From: Diabrotica undecimpunctata
Taxonomy: Eukaryota > Arthropoda > Insecta > Coleoptera > Chrysomelidae
Direction of reading: 5' to 3'
DNA length: 64,000 nt
NCBI RefSeq assembly: GCF_040954645.1
Contig: NC_092806.1
Location: 145,914,429-145,978,428 of the forward strand
This document shows, piece by piece, positions 47,880-59,906 of the stretch; position 1 is the stretch's first letter; every line of letters starts with the position of its first letter. Both the position numbers and the translations under genes were made by a program. Below the pieces are notes generated by a model. It searched no databases. It saw only the letters and a list, made by a program, of their open reading frames with translations, and was not told the DNA's origin.

Positions 47880-49255
47880 AAATGTTTGGTAGTAAGAAGC
47901 TAGCTTAGTGAGTAAGCTTGTGAGAGACAGGGACTGCTTGGTAATATTACATACGATGGCAGTATATGACGTAGTAATGGCTTTGAATTTAAATTTAAAG
48001 GACGTATTTGTTGTATGGCTCACTGCATCAACACCGTCTAATGATTTGGATGTGTCAGTGTATATCTTATAGTGATTTTGAAAGTTTTTATTTCTTTTAA
48101 GAATGACTGTTTGATCAAATCTGCTATAGTCTCACTTTTTGTTGTATACCTATGCTAAGGTAGGTATTAATTTTGGGAATTGGTATTAACTAAGGTGAAG
48201 AAGTTAGGAAATTTATTGGGGAAACGTGAGAAAATTGAAGATGTAGGTCATAAAGGTTTCTTCTAACTCTTTCATAAATGGTGAATCTAATCTTGTTGAG
48301 ATAAAGTGTATTGAAATTGTTCTGTGAACGTCTTGGTATAAGTAGGGTACTTTTTACTACTAACTATTTTGGAAGCATATGAGAGACTAAGATATTTGCA
48401 TCTTAAACTTAGAGGTGACTCCCATTTAGCCAGGTGACAGTCAAGCATTGTAAACTTTTAAATGGTGTCGAAACGCTCGTGTAGCTATTCGTAGAGCTGT
48501 TTTAGACAGTTTTGCAGGAATAAACTATCGCTCCATAGTCGAGTTTGGATTTAACTTAGTTTTTGTTGTTCTAAATACCATCTCAGTCTTTTAAATATAA
48601 TTTTTTCTAACTTCACATATAATATTGATTAAAGATATTGGTAGATGTGAAGAGGCAGTATAATGGCTTTAGACCAGGTTGTCGGGAAAATTTGGTTATT
48701 CCAGATAAAATTATGAAGGTCTAATACTAAATTTTTCCCAATTTCTGGAAGATGTAGTAGAAATGGTAAAGGGATACTATCTGGTCCTGGACTTAAATCT
48801 TTCGATTCTAAAGCTTCATCAAGCTGTTTAGGAAAATATAAAATATAATGTTAAGGCTGTGCATATCGAGTTCGTCCTTAGTATACTATCTTCAACGTTG
48901 TTTTTATGTATTTTAAAATCGTCTGTGTAATTTTCATCGCTGAAATTTATTTCGGATTGTTTTGCTATTACAATTTCTTTTTGACAACTAATAATTTTAT
49001 AATTTTTTGCCAGAAAAGGGATGTTATAGGGTTGACTTTATCCAGATCTTTAATTTTTCCAAACTATACTTAATGATTGTAGGAACATTTAGAGATGGGA
49101 TGAATTTTTTCAATGATTCTTTTCTGTTCTTTTTTTAGAGTATATCTTGCCTCAGCCCTTCGTTTTTTCGAAAAATATATTACAGTGATCTGATAGCTGT
49201 CAATAGCAACAAGTGATGTTATGAGTATTTGAAAATATAGTTTTTTAGCTGTAGA
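47880..49255 (-). mobile_element. I/Jockey-group LINE relic with RNase H domain
   Basis: In minus order: pre-RT text with KKRRAEARYTLKKEQ (about 49180-49130), QLDEALESKDLSPGPDSIPL (48825-48770), WNNQIFPTTWSKAIILP, a gap that removes the palm including YADD, LDYGAIVYSC near 48520, and then an RNase H-like KIYTDTSKSLDGVDAV at about 48070-48020. The RNase H first-Asp motif (YTDGSK in functional copies) is kept as YTDTSK. Frame shifts and stops are numerous. RNase H after a non-LTR RT points to the I group; the identity of the middle parts is judged by motif order only. Confidence 0.6.
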
Positions 49256-49292
49256 ATTTTTTAAATATATTAGGAGTAATTTTTGTATTCTT

Positions 49293-49850
49293 CTTCTTAG
49301 AGTGCCGTCTCCCCACGGAGGTTGGCAATCATAATGCTATTTTTATTTTTGAACCTGCTGCTCTAAACAAATCAATCGATCTGCATTAATACCAATCACG
49401 TAGATTCTTCAACCATGAGTTCTGCCTTCGGCCAACAGATCTTCTTCCTTAAATATTTCCCTGTATTATCTCAAAGTCTCAGAGTCTCAAAATTTCATAT
49501 TTTGGTCCCCTCATCACCTGGCCTAGGTATTCCAGTTTTCTGGTTTGTATAGTGGTGATTAGTTCTGTTTCTTTACCAACCCTCTCCAGTACTTCTTTAT
49601 TTGTAGTTCTATCAGTCCATGATATTTTTAATACTTTGCGGTATAACCAGAGTTCGAAAGCCTCGATTCTTTTTAAATTGCATTTTTTTAATGTTCAAGT
49701 CTCAGCTCAATATAATATTATTGTAAATGTATAACAGCGCATTGTACATAGTCTGATCTCCAAATTTAGATTTTTGCATGTATAAATGCTAATCTGGCAA
49801 TCTCTTGTTTATTTCTGCAGTATGAACATTGTTTTCATTGATCATTTTTG
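49293..49850 (-). mobile_element. LINE C-terminal fragment
   Basis: The minus strand reads RIEAFELWLYRKVLKISWTD, RTTNKEVLERVGKE, RKLEYLGQVMRGPKYE, then after a shift GRRQNSWLKNLRDWY and SIDLFRAAGSK and IANLRGET, running into a (GAA)n-like tail near 49293. It is the same family as 43006-44549. The palm is missing. A small duplication (TCTCAAAGTCTCAGAGTCTC, near 49470) interrupts the frame. Confidence 0.75.
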
Positions 49851-50438
49851 TATTGGGAAACTACTATGTTAAGCTGTTATAAAGAGACGGTTAATTTGAA
49901 TTTTTATAAGTTCAAATCCATCAATTATTTGCAGAGATAGTCACAAAATTTTCAACCCACATGGATAAGGGTACACTTCTTGTTTTTTCTCAACCATAAT
50001 GCTGTTTTAAAATAATAAGGTGTTATATTATTATAATTATTTTTGCACATTCTAAATAAAATCTTTTATTTTTTTCATAAAGTTTTATAATTTCCATATA
50101 TCTCGTAAAAACCGTCTCACATCCGATCAGGAAATATTATTTTGCTCCTTGGACCACCCTGTCCAACTTACAATGTAATTTATGTAGCTGTGGGGGCACA
50201 GTTGATGCCACGGTGTCCCGAATACAAAACTGTAGTGTGGCATTAGAGTGATGCCTTACTGTCCCAAGAGTACTATTTAGTGGGGCATCATATTTATGCC
50301 ACCCGGTCTGAACGTGTTAACACTTACTGCTGCCTACGGTATACTTCTACAGCTATTTTAACAAACAGCAATGGATTCTCGAATATTATACTATAAAAAT
50401 GAAAAACAAATTATCTTTGCAAAGTCTTTTATAATATT

Positions 50439-50525
<87 letters not shown>

Positions 50526-51231
50526 AAACTTATGTATAAATCGTTTATTTCCGATTTTGAAAGAAGGTCCTGTCCTCTAAAATTTCGTCTAAAAGACATT
50601 GACCTTAAGGGCACTACACGATGATCTATTCACGGCAATTTACCTAGTTGAATAACTCGTTGGAGCGGAGTCTGTCTCCGGCGATTTACAACTAGCATTC
50701 ATAATAGTCTAGACGAAGAGAAATCGATACTGAGGAGTCGCTGCACTTGGGAACCGACTCGAAATTTTCTCCGCATTCAATTCCTACTTCCAATCGAAAA
50801 AATCTTATTTTAACGGCAGTCAGGGAAAACGAAATAAAGTAGTAGTCGTCATACGGTATAGAATTAAGGAAGAGATGGAATGGAGCGAAGGAAAAAATTA
50901 AATCAGGCAGTCTATTTCTTGGAATAAATGCGAATACTTGAATTTTCGATACATTGGGACTGTATGCCGTGCCGTATGGATAGCGGAATCGAAATAAATA
51001 TGCAAAATTCCAAAACATTTCTCCATAAAGGATAATTATTTTCCGTATCTATAAAATACCGTTTCAGGTACGTATTTTGGATTTAGTTTTGTTAGTATTT
51101 GATGAATATTTAAACAGTACATATCGCACATACAACAGAAATATTGTATTATTCCGCAGATAGTTGATTAATGAATAATTTTTATTGTCATAAATTATTT
51201 ATACCTACTATCGATCACTTTAGCCTTTGCT
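49851..51231. other. No gene; one (TA)n tract
   Basis: (TA)n with two TGTA breaks at 50439-50521. 50150-50330 is relatively rich in GTGGCAT/ATGCCAC-like words on both strands, without a clear repeat. Confidence 0.35.
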
Positions 51232-51480
51232 TTATTATCATCAGTGCTACAGTCCTTAAAGGGTCATGAACTTTATGCTCCATTCTGCTCTGTGCTTGGC
51301 TTGTGTTTTTCCTTTGTCAACACCGATCTTCTCAGCATCCTGTGTTACGCCATCTACAACTTAGCTTTGATCTGCCGTGTCTTCTTATTCTCACCGATCG
51401 AGCTGTTAAAATCCTTTTTATTCTGTTCGATTTTGGAACCCAGGATACATGTCCTTGTTGCCATGTTTCCAAAACGTATC
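51232..51480 (-). mobile_element. RTE-like LINE C-terminal scrap
   Basis: The minus strand gives RIRRHGRSKLSCRW and, one frame over, DGVTQDAEKIGVDKGKTQAK and HRAEWSIKFMTL, then a stop and GATGATAATAA. This is the GR.KLRW.DGV..D.....AKDR..W end of RTE-like elements with the (GAT)n-like tail seen at 73-1254. The opposite strand is open by chance. Confidence 0.6.
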
Positions 51481-51489
51481 TTATAAAAT

Positions 51490-52028
51490 TTGCATATATT
51501 CATTTGCATTTCCCCTAATATATTCAAGTTGATTGAATTGGCAACGATACGATGGACGTCTTAAGACGACTTAATATAGCCGGTTTCTAAACTAAACTGA
51601 TGCGATTCTTAGTAAGATTTGATCATTTTGAGCGGTGTATTTGATTGGTCTGACATTTTATTATATTTATTATGACAGACAAATAATAAAATAAACAAAC
51701 AAACAACAAACAATTAATTACATAATTTTAATTCATAAATTGTAATAATTATTAAGGTCTAAATTTTGATATTATATTGAATTTCTGCATTTTATAAAGA
51801 GTATATAAATGAGTTTTTACATAAAATAAGGTTGTTGTTATTATTTTTATTATTATTAAGGAATAAAACAAACGACTTAACTTAACAATACATTAAAGTA
51901 AGAATTTTAACCAAATTAAAAGATAAATAGACACAATCAGAGGCAGCAAAATATTTTAACATAAGCAGATCCACAGATTTTCTATTAATAAAAAATGAAG
52001 GGAATAAGAAACTCTCGAAAGAAAGCGA
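51490..52028. other. Nothing recognised
   Basis: AT-rich; no motif seen. Confidence 0.3.
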
Positions 52029-52036
52029 GGGTCTGG

Positions 52037-53161
52037 CAGTGGCGGCTTTTGGGGGTAGGCAGGATAGGCCGGGCCTACCCAATAATTTTAAGAGCTTTAA
52101 AATTGAAAAATATATATTCAAAAATTATGTTAATGCATGTAAATAACTTTTAAATGTACTAAATCACTCAATACACTAGCGTCCGTTAAAACAACTAAGT
52201 TATTATATTACCACAGAAAGCATCGAATCGTATTCAGGCATTTTAAATATCAGTAATAGGCCCGATCGAAACTGGCCGACCCAGGCCACATAAGATCCCC
52301 GTACAAAAAGCGTTTGAAGTTAAGCAGCTTACCGGACAACGTTTTATATTGTCGTGTTTATGCTTGCTGTTTAGGCATCAGACGATCGGGCTAACGCCAA
52401 CCATCGTTGTCACTTGTAACGTAATAATTATCGAATTGTAATATAAATTTTCTTTTAAATTATGATAAAAAAATATGTAACATAATCTATAGTTGTAACA
52501 TATTTTTAAACAAACAACACAATTTCAAACAAGTGCACGATTGCCCAAATAAATTTTAAAAAAATTCGTAAAATTCGAAAAAAAATCACATTTGCATGAT
52601 TTCTATATCGCCTAATTGTATGCAACTTATATATGGCAACACAATCGCCGAGCATTAGTTCAATTTTCACTGTTATCTGTTATTACTAGTTGCACTAGTT
52701 GTTTGGCAGATCGATGTTGATTTTTTTTAAATTTGCTTGGAATAGTGAGATCGTTTTATAACTGATACATAAAAACACTTTACCAGGTTGCAGTAATATT
52801 AATGTTGATAGTGAGTGTACCGTTGATAGTTCAGATGTACTCCGAATCCAACACACCAGGTACGATTAATCTGGTACGGTCTTTAGAAGATTCCCACACT
52901 CACACAAAAAAAAATATGTATTACATACACTGGCGGCTACAGAAATTTTTTTGGGGCGGTCATGGATCTTGTGGGTGATTACTTTTCTCTGATGCAAGGT
53001 CACTTTTAGTCTTACCACCAATAGGATAAGTTAGTTTTCAAATATTTTTAAGGGGGGAGGGGGTCATGACCCCTCCCTCTGGATCCGCCACTGATTACAC
53101 ATAGCTATATGTAATTTGCTGGCTTGGCCTACCCAAAATTTTACCAGACCAGCCGCTACTG
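52037..53161. mobile_element. Non-autonomous hAT-like element, 8-bp TSD GGGTCTGG
   Basis: The left end is CAGTGGCGGCTTTTGGGGG at 52037 and the right end, minus strand, CAGTAGCGGCTGGTCTGG, ends at 53161. Both continue into GCCTACCC text a little inward. GGGTCTGG flanks it on both sides (52029-52036, 53162-53169). The 1125-bp element has no transposase and contains a smaller hAT-like MITE (52928-53093). The segment 52258-52391 is bounded by GCCCGATCG/CGATCGGGC and contains GAAGTTAAGCAGC, reminiscent of the 5S rRNA internal promoter. Confidence 0.85.
52928..53093. mobile_element. 166-bp MITE nested in the hAT-like element
   Basis: It starts CACTGGCGGCTACAG and ends, on the minus strand, CAGTGGCGGATCCAGAGG. 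Flanks are ATTACATA (52920-52927) and ATTACACA (53094-53101), an 8-bp duplication with one mismatch. Being wholly inside 52037-53161, it is the younger insertion. Confidence 0.75.
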
Positions 53162-53214
53162 GGGTCTGGAAGACCAAAACTATACTAAATTTAGGTATGT
53201 AAAAATGAAATTAG

Positions 53215-53800
53215 TATTTTGTACTCCATGTCTCCATCAGCATTGATAACAGCTTCAGTCCATGACATCTTAATATGTTTTACGACATCTGGTTCCTGGT
53301 ATATTCTATAAAGTTCAAAGTTGTATCGTCTTCTCCACATTCCATTGTCATTCACTGCTCTATAGATTCGTCCTAGTACTTTTCTTAGAGTCCAGGTCTC
53401 TGAACCAAATGTTAGGACTGGGCGTATTATTTTTTTGCAGAGTTTTATTTTTCTATTTCACGAAAATAGTATCTTTTACATGTGCAAATTCTGTGGTTTA
53501 TATCTGCGGTAGTATTATTTTCAGTGTTAAGAAGCGCTCCCAGGTATACAAATTTGTTCACTACTTTGATGACGTCGTTTTCTATAACAAGTGGTTGTAG
53601 GATTTGTGGTTGCGTTCTTATTTTCATGTACTTCGTTTTGTTGGTGTTTACTGTTAAACCCATATTTGTAGCTGATTTTTTTAATGCTACATACGCCTCT
53701 CGTACAGCGTTTTCCGTTCTCCCAATAATATTGATATCATCAGCATAGGTCAGGATTTGCACGAATATTTTATACGCTGCACTTAGAAGCGTAATTTCCC
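53215..53800 (-). mobile_element. RTE-like LINE RT fragment
   Basis: The minus frame 53762-53445 begins at ILTYADDINIIGRT (catalytic YADD) and runs through SATNMGLTVNTNKTKYMKI and NKFVYLGALLNTENN. Broken frames then give RPVLTFGSETWTL, RAVNDNGMWRRRYNFELY and MSWTEAVINADG down to about 53215. The fragment ends close to the hAT-like insertion; sequence beyond the hAT element does not continue the LINE in any obvious way. Confidence 0.75.
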
Positions 53801-54759
53801 TGTGTTTAGAGCATTCAAAGATATCTCCTTTTTTGTGTATGGTGCAAAGTATTTAAATCATTGGGGAAGGATTTCTGTGTCCATATTCCTTTTATAAGCT
53901 ACAGGCATTTCTGTGTCCATATTTCTTTTATAAGCTGCTTTTTTTCCTCCAAACACAAGTATTTTATGGCTTCTTCTATGCAATTGCTCGGCAGTTAAAT
54001 GCTATAATGAGAAATCAAATTGATCCTGCAAATTTCATTCTACTATATTTTAGTGAAAAGGAGTTTATTTTATTTTTGTCTTTTTTTTCCTCTATTGTAA
54101 AGTTGCTTATAAATAAATGCCAAAGTGTAATCCTTTCTATACAAATTTTTTCAATAAATCGTATTTTATTGAAAATTTTTCTTAGTACAAGTAATGCTAA
54201 ACAAGTAATTTGTAATAACTTTCACTATTGAAGTTAAAGCCAGTGTGTGGTACGGTTTATAAAACGTTAAAAATTAAAACATTCGTTGGGCACCGAAGCA
54301 TTAAGTCAGCCTTTTGTTAGCCGTATACTATTATATCAACTCTCGTCCATCAGTTGGTGTGATGGTTGGTGTGGGTTTATGGGTATGAAGAAAAACGTCA
54401 TGGGACCAACGGATGTCGGACACTGCAACGGCACTTCCGGTGGAATTATATAAACGTAAAACAGATGTTAGGTCGTGTAAACTATAGAATACTACGGCTT
54501 TTAGATGAATTATTAAGTAAGCTAATCTTGTGTTTGTTATTAAAATGCTTCGAGGACGATGATCTTTTAATAAATAATAACCTGATATATTGTTAAAAAA
54601 CACACCGATTTAACCTTCAGCACACATTTGCTAAGGAACATAATAAGATAATATGTAAATATTTCTTTAACAGAAACTATAATAAAAGTAAATTTGTTTT
54701 ATAGTACCTGTGTCTAAATCTATTGGTATTCACGTAGGCTTTGGTTATGTGCGGATCTT
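53801..54759. other. Nothing recognised
   Basis: A 28-bp segment near 53875-53905 is repeated at about 53907-53940 (TTTCTGTGTCCATAT.. and CTTTTATAAGCT). Otherwise unassigned. Confidence 0.35.
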
Positions 54760-55110
54760 CTTTCTGTTACTCTTGCATATTATGTATCCCTATAGAATAG
54801 GGAGTTTTGATCAGTTTTTTTTGTTCTGAAGGCTAGCTTGCTTAAATAAACTGCTGATTTTGCCTTATAAAATGTGTACCTTTTGTACTGTCTTCGTAAC
54901 ATGGGATGTGGATGTAAGTCTCTTGTCCATAATGACTCCTAGATACTTTGCCTCGTTTAAACATCGAATGTGTCTGTCTGATATCTCGAATTCTTCTTCT
55001 GGTTCAGGGTCTTCAGGGCTGTTCGCAGGTCCCTGGTTAAAATATCGGGATTTCTGAATTCTGAATTCTGGTTGGCGAAGTACGAAGAGAGTAGCTCCGT
55101 CATGACATAG
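54760..55110 (-). mobile_element. Jockey/I-like LINE thumb fragment
   Basis: The minus strand reads EISDRHIRCLNEAKYLGVIM and DKRLTSTSHVTKTVQKV near 54995-54880, the post-YADD segment of Jockey-group RTs (KYLGV..D..LTW..H). Text on both sides decays quickly. Confidence 0.55.
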
Positions 55111-55324
55111 CCGTATCCATAACTTTTCATCTTATAAAACAATCTTTTTGAATTTATAATAGCGTCAGATTAATGGCCTTAAATAGCCAAAGTCTGCAAC
55201 TTTACATCTCACACATCTCTTTACAACTCGACCAGCAATTAGAGGTGCTCCGCTCACAGTTTTTATGGTCCAAACATATCTCCTACGACTATTTACAGAA
55301 TAATAGTTAACTGTGAATATGGAC

Positions 55325-56060
55325 CTTTAACAAGATCAGAGAAGAATATCTAATAGAAAAGAAAGAGATGAGGAAAAGTTGGATTAATGACAATATACTG
55401 CAACTCGAGGAAGAAAGAAGAAGATCAAAGAACAACAAAACATGTACAACAATATTCAGAGACAAATAAGAACCGAAATATGAAAGACCAAAAAAAATTG
55501 GTTAAAAACACAGTTTGAAGAGATAGAGTTGTTGAAACAAAAACAAGATACATTTAAAATGCATAAAAAGGTAAAACAAGCAGCTGGTTTTCAAAAATCC
55601 AACATAGCAATCAAACTTAAAGATGAACAGGGAAACATCATTACAGATAAAAATCAAGAAAAATGCATATGGATCAAATACATACAAGAACTCTTTGATG
55701 ATAATAGGTCCAAAAAACCTCCGTCCTACATATGTAATGACCACTTACCAATCACATTAGATGAAGTGGAAAAAGCAATATCACAACTAAAAGAGGGCAA
55801 AACTCCTAGACCTGACAATGCATTTGCTGAACTCATAAAGTTATTTAACACCGATGGTACTCAACGACTAACAAAAATATTCAATGACATATATTTAAAC
55901 GACGACGCAATACCAATATCATGGTTGAAGTCAACGTTCATTCCAAACAAACAAAGAAAACAAAATCAGTATCCTGCAATGATTTCTGGACCATCAGCTT
56001 AATGAGTCACATTTTAAAGTTATTTTTAAAAATCATACATCAATTATAGACTATGCGAAG
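55325..56060 (+). mobile_element. LINE fragment, region before and in the RT fingers
   Basis: From 55529 a 157-codon plus frame reads FQKSNIAIKLKDEQGNIITD, WIKYIQELFDDN, ITLDEVEKAISQLKEGKTPR, PDNAFAELIKLF and DDAIPISWLKSTFIP. The (k)EGK.PGPD and W..S..I.I.K motifs precede the RT palm in RTE-like elements. After the stop, ISLMSHILKLFLKIIH-like text continues to about 56050, where similarity ends. It supplies the 5' RT part missing from the other RTE-like copies here. Upstream, 55325-55500 is broken but Lys/Glu-rich in the same style. Confidence 0.7.
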
Positions 56061-56799
56061 AAAAAATCAGCCGTACAGTTTGGTTTTCGTAACGCAGTGC
56101 CTCTCTTTAGCATACAAGTACTATTTCAACGATGTAGAAGATGTGAATTGCGATATTTATTTATGCATACTTCAATGAGAAAACTCAAAACTAACAGAAT
56201 AAAATAGCTATAAATATAAAAGAATATTTCCAAAATTTCCAAACTTCCCGATTATAAACCTATAACGAAGGAAAATTATTTTGCTACCGAAAATCCTTTA
56301 TTCTCTTCCATAAAAGGATTGAAAATAACAAAAAATATTTTGAAATCCTCTCAGATAATAAGCAAAAAAGAAGAATACAAAAGTTGTTTTCCAATTGAAA
56401 ATTATTGTATAATTACAGCGTCTCATTATAAAATCTGCTTGTTATCAAAACTCCCCCGAGGGCACAATTTTCAAGAGAACTTGCGGATCGATAATGTTTA
56501 TAAAAGAAATAAAGAGCTGTACCTTCCCTAATAAAAACTGAAATATAATTATTTTTCGTCTCTTTGTGTTAACAAAGTGTTCGGTGCATTAAAAACGTGT
56601 ACGCTTCCTACAATTTTGCAGCGTGGCAATAAAGCTGAGTAAAAAAATGAGAATTTGAACTTTCGAACAGTTTTGCTAGAGAAGTTAATATTTGTTATAA
56701 GTGATAAATTCGACCGTTACTTGATGAAAATTGGTTTTATCTAACAATAAATCATTGAAAACTTTTGTTTTCAACACTTCTACAAAATTTATTTTAAAT
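56061..56799. other. Nothing recognised
   Basis: AT-rich; no motif seen. Confidence 0.3.
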
Positions 56800-57140
56800 T
56801 TTTATCACTACAGCTGTTTCGGCCAGAGCGCCTTTCTCAAGTGATCTATTTTTGGTATGCGTTTACACTTTATAAGTCTTCAGCTGAATAAGTTGAGGAG
56901 TTGAGAATTGTTTGTCTTAAGTTGGTCATTCAGACTCATGTCTGTATTTTTTAATTTGTTAATTTCCATAGATTGTAATAGAGATAGTATAAGGTCTTTA
57001 TTTTAAATGTGAAGAATTTGAAATTGGCCATTAAAAGAATGAATATGGTCTAGAAGGTGAAGTGCGTACGAATATTGTGTTTTTCTATTATTAAAAGCCC
57101 TTTTGTGTTTTGCTATACGTTTGTTAAAAGTTTTACCAGT
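56800..57140 (-). mobile_element. Penelope-like element, GIY-YIG end
   Basis: The minus strand from about 57145 reads YIGQTGKTFNKRIAKHKRAF, then YALHLLDHIHSFNGQFQIL and LQSMEINKLKN, ending near DHLRKALWPKQL. This is the C-terminal GIY-YIG nuclease of a Penelope-like element and its 3' edge (GAGAAAGGCGCTCTGGCC on the minus strand). It differs from the 15737-16670 copy, so a second family or old divergence is likely. It starts directly at the border of the plus-strand LINE scrap at 57145. Confidence 0.75.
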
Positions 57141-57144
57141 TTGA

Positions 57145-57290
57145 CCGATGTAAGTTCTTAAGCTGATGATATCGTTATGGTGGGCAGAAGTATGAGAGAC
57201 ATGGTGCAGTCTTTTACAAGGCTTACAGACGCCGCAAGTGAATTAGGACCTGTGGTAACCGAGGAAAACGAAATATATGTTGTTTTTTAA
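57145..57290 (+). mobile_element. RTE-like LINE scrap around YADD
   Basis: The plus strand reads ADDIVMVGRSMRDMVQSFTR and LTDAASELGPVVTEENE, the segment after the catalytic ADD box of RTE-like RTs. The preceding Tyr is Ser. It is only about 145 bp. Confidence 0.55.
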
Positions 57291-57500
57291 AATCCCCCGA
57301 AATATCCAACAGAGTATCTAATGCACTCCTAAATCCAAGTATTACTACTTCTGTCTTCTAATATCTTATGTATTTTAGTATGTATTACTCGCAAGAATAT
57401 CTTCATAACATGACTCATTATTCTTACTGTTTAGTAAACGGTATTTGTAGTAAAACAGAAGGAAATCCGAAGATTTCTTACTTGGCGAAACTAAGCTTCT

Positions 57501-57597
57501 GTGTCGCTCTGAGGAGACTTAAGAAGGTCGCAATACGTATAAGCGGATGGCAGAGGCCCTGTATTGAAATCAAATCTCAAAAGTCTTTTCCTGGTAT
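57501..57597. repeat. Half copy of the 38437-38628 palindrome
   Basis: GTCGCTCTGA, AATACGTATAAGCGG.TGGC, CCCTG.ATTG.AAT.AAATCT align in order with the right half of the palindrome at 38545-38620. Only one arm is present here. Confidence 0.65.
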
Positions 57598-57611
57598 TTG
57601 TAGTGTTTTTG

Positions 57612-57994
57612 ACGTGACAACGTCTTAAATTAGGTTGTGGCTCGGAGTCACTCATGAAAAAGTGTAACGCCCGCTCACGTCTGTTACGATGAGTCACCGA
57701 ACGAGAGAGAGGCCCGCCGGACCGGCGAATGCCTTGCGTCTCTCTCCCACTCAAACATGATCGGTCCGCTGGTGCGATGCTATTTCTCCTATCATCGTCC
57801 TATCCTCAACAAAATCACTCAAATAGAAATTAGTTAAGTTTAAGTTTACATGTACAATGTTTAAGTAAACAAAATATATTTCTATAGTTAAAATTTGTGC
57901 AATTCTTATTTTCATTCAATTCCTTGTTCCTATTGTGCAATTTAATAATATTCATATCAATAAATATTCTACCGAGAAAAAGACGTTGTCACGT
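57612..57994. mobile_element. MITE candidate with 15-bp perfect inverted ends and GC-rich core
   Basis: ACGTGACAACGTCTT at 57612-57626 is mirrored by its complement at 57980-57994. The interior at 57640-57775 is very rich in G+C (for example GAGGCCCGCCGGACCGGCG) compared with the flanks; the right half is AT-rich. No convincing target duplication. No open frame of note apart from a chance 87-codon minus frame. Confidence 0.6.
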
Positions 57995-58662
57995 AAAATC
58001 TTCGCCCGTAAAACCGACTTTACAGGCAACCGATTTTTTTAGTATTGTGAGAAAAGTCGACATAAGCCAATCAGTTGGTAAAATTCTCATAGTGCTAACA
58101 ACTACCTGTTGGTTCAGTTACCAGTGATCAGTTGTTTGTTACCACTCGGCGAATCAAGTCTTTGTTCGAGCTGGGAATTTGTACGTTCCCTTAAAAATGT
58201 AATCCTTATCATAGACCTAGTGTCCTAATAATTACAATGTTTTTTACTTTAATTATGTAATTTAAGGGCCATCTGACCTCGTTATGTGGCTGGTTCCAAT
58301 CACTATATAGACGTTTATCACTGATGATGGTCTGATATGATTAAAACTGTTCTAAAAATGTATAAATCCATTTTTGATAAAATTTAAAAATTTTAATAAA
58401 TTTTACACCATTTTACACAAAAAGTTTTTACTTTATAACAAGTTATTTAAAACTATGGTATACAGTTTGTTTTTTGTTAATTCGATTGATGAACATAAGT
58501 TGTTATTTTATTTTTCTTTAGTTTTCGTTACTTATATAGATAATGAAAAATATAATAATAAAAAAATAATATAAAATACTTGTCTTGGTGTACCTGTATC
58601 CATAATATGGATACAGGTAATTTATGAGTTATGAGGCCAAAATATAAAACAAAACAGAACAT
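57995..58662. other. Nothing recognised
   Basis: AT-rich. A short inverted pair (TACCTGTATCCATA/TATGGATACAGGTA, 58591-58619) forms a perfect hairpin. Confidence 0.4.
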
Positions 58663-58676
58663 AATTTAAAATATAT

Positions 58677-59906
58677 CTTCTTCTTCTTCTAATGGCGCTA
58701 CAACCCTTTGTGAATCTTGGCCTGCTTAACAATGTACTTCCATTCTGCCCTGTCGGATACTTTCCTTCGCCACTGCCTGATGTTCATGGTTTTGAGATCC
58801 CTCTCTACGTCGTCTATCCATCTTTTACGGGGCCTTTTTTTTGTTCTGTTTCCTTAGGGCTTCCATCTCTGGACTACTTTTACAGCTCGATTATCTGGCA
58901 TTCTTTCTAGGTGACCAAGCCAGTTTAGTCTTTGTGACTTTACAAATCTGACAATATCTGCGCTCTGCAGTAATTCATCCAGCTCGTGGTTCAGTTTAAT
59001 TCTCCACGAACCATCGCTGCATTGGGTTGGTCCAAATATCTTCCTTAGCGCTCAAATATTCTCAGTTGATTTTCATCAGTGGTTGAGAGGGTCCATGTTT
59101 CACATCCATATGTGACCACTGGTCTAATTACTGTTTTATAGATTCTCAGCTTAAACTCACGATTCAGTAACTTACTTTTCATTAAGTCTTTGTATGCATA
59201 AAAGCACTTATTACCGCTAAGAATTCGTGCTTGTATTTCTTAACTGATGTTGTTGTTGTCATTTATTATTGAGCCTAGGTAGGGAAAAGTGGAGGCATAT
59301 TTGTAGGTATGGTTGTCTACCTTCAGATTCTCATGTTCATTCGATTTTGTGTACTCCATATATTTTGTTTTGCTTTCATTTATATATAGACCAAACGTAG
59401 CAGCTTCTCGTTTCAGTTCTATAACTTTTTCGCTTTATATCCTTTTGTTGCAGTTTATTATGGCAACATCATCTGCACATGCGCATATTTGCATTGATCT
59501 TGTATGAATACAGCCGTTTATATCCAGTTTTCTAAAGTTAGATTAAAAAGTGTTGTTGATAAGGCATCATCTTGTCTAACTCCATTTTTAATATCAAAGG
59601 TCTGCGTCATATCTCCATCTATTCTCACCATAGCTTTGGAACCCTCCAGAGTCATTCGTATAAGTTTAACCAACTTATTGGGTATCCCTAACATAGATAG
59701 TTGCTTTAACATCTTTTGTCGATCTACTCCATCAAACGCCTGTTTGAAATCGATATACAAGTTGTAAATAGGTATGTTATATTCTATTCAACACATTTTT
59801 CATGTATACCTTTTAACATCCTTTGGGAAGTCCTTTGTAGACATTTCTGTCTAGCTATTTTCGTTTCTTTTGCTTGAGGTTTTACCTAATGTTTCCTTTG
59901 CCATAC
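58677..59906 (-). mobile_element. 5'-truncated RTE-like LINE, 14-bp TSD
   Basis: AATTTAAAATATAT flanks the element at 58663-58676 and 59907-59920. In minus order: KDFPKDVKRYT near 59830, NLYIDFKQAFDGVDRQKML (motif A), GIPNKLVKLIRMTLEGSKAM, FDIKNGVRQDDALSTTLFNL (motif B; D stands where QGD is usual), CACADDVAIINC (the catalytic box, Tyr replaced by Cys), FGLYINESKTKYMEY, a thumb with RPVVTYGCETWTL and a degraded C-terminus. It ends in GAAGAAGAAGA at 58677-58688. Frame shifts occur between 59518 and 59470 and after about 59060. With both junctions clear this is a complete insertion event, truncated before the endonuclease domain. Confidence 0.85.
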
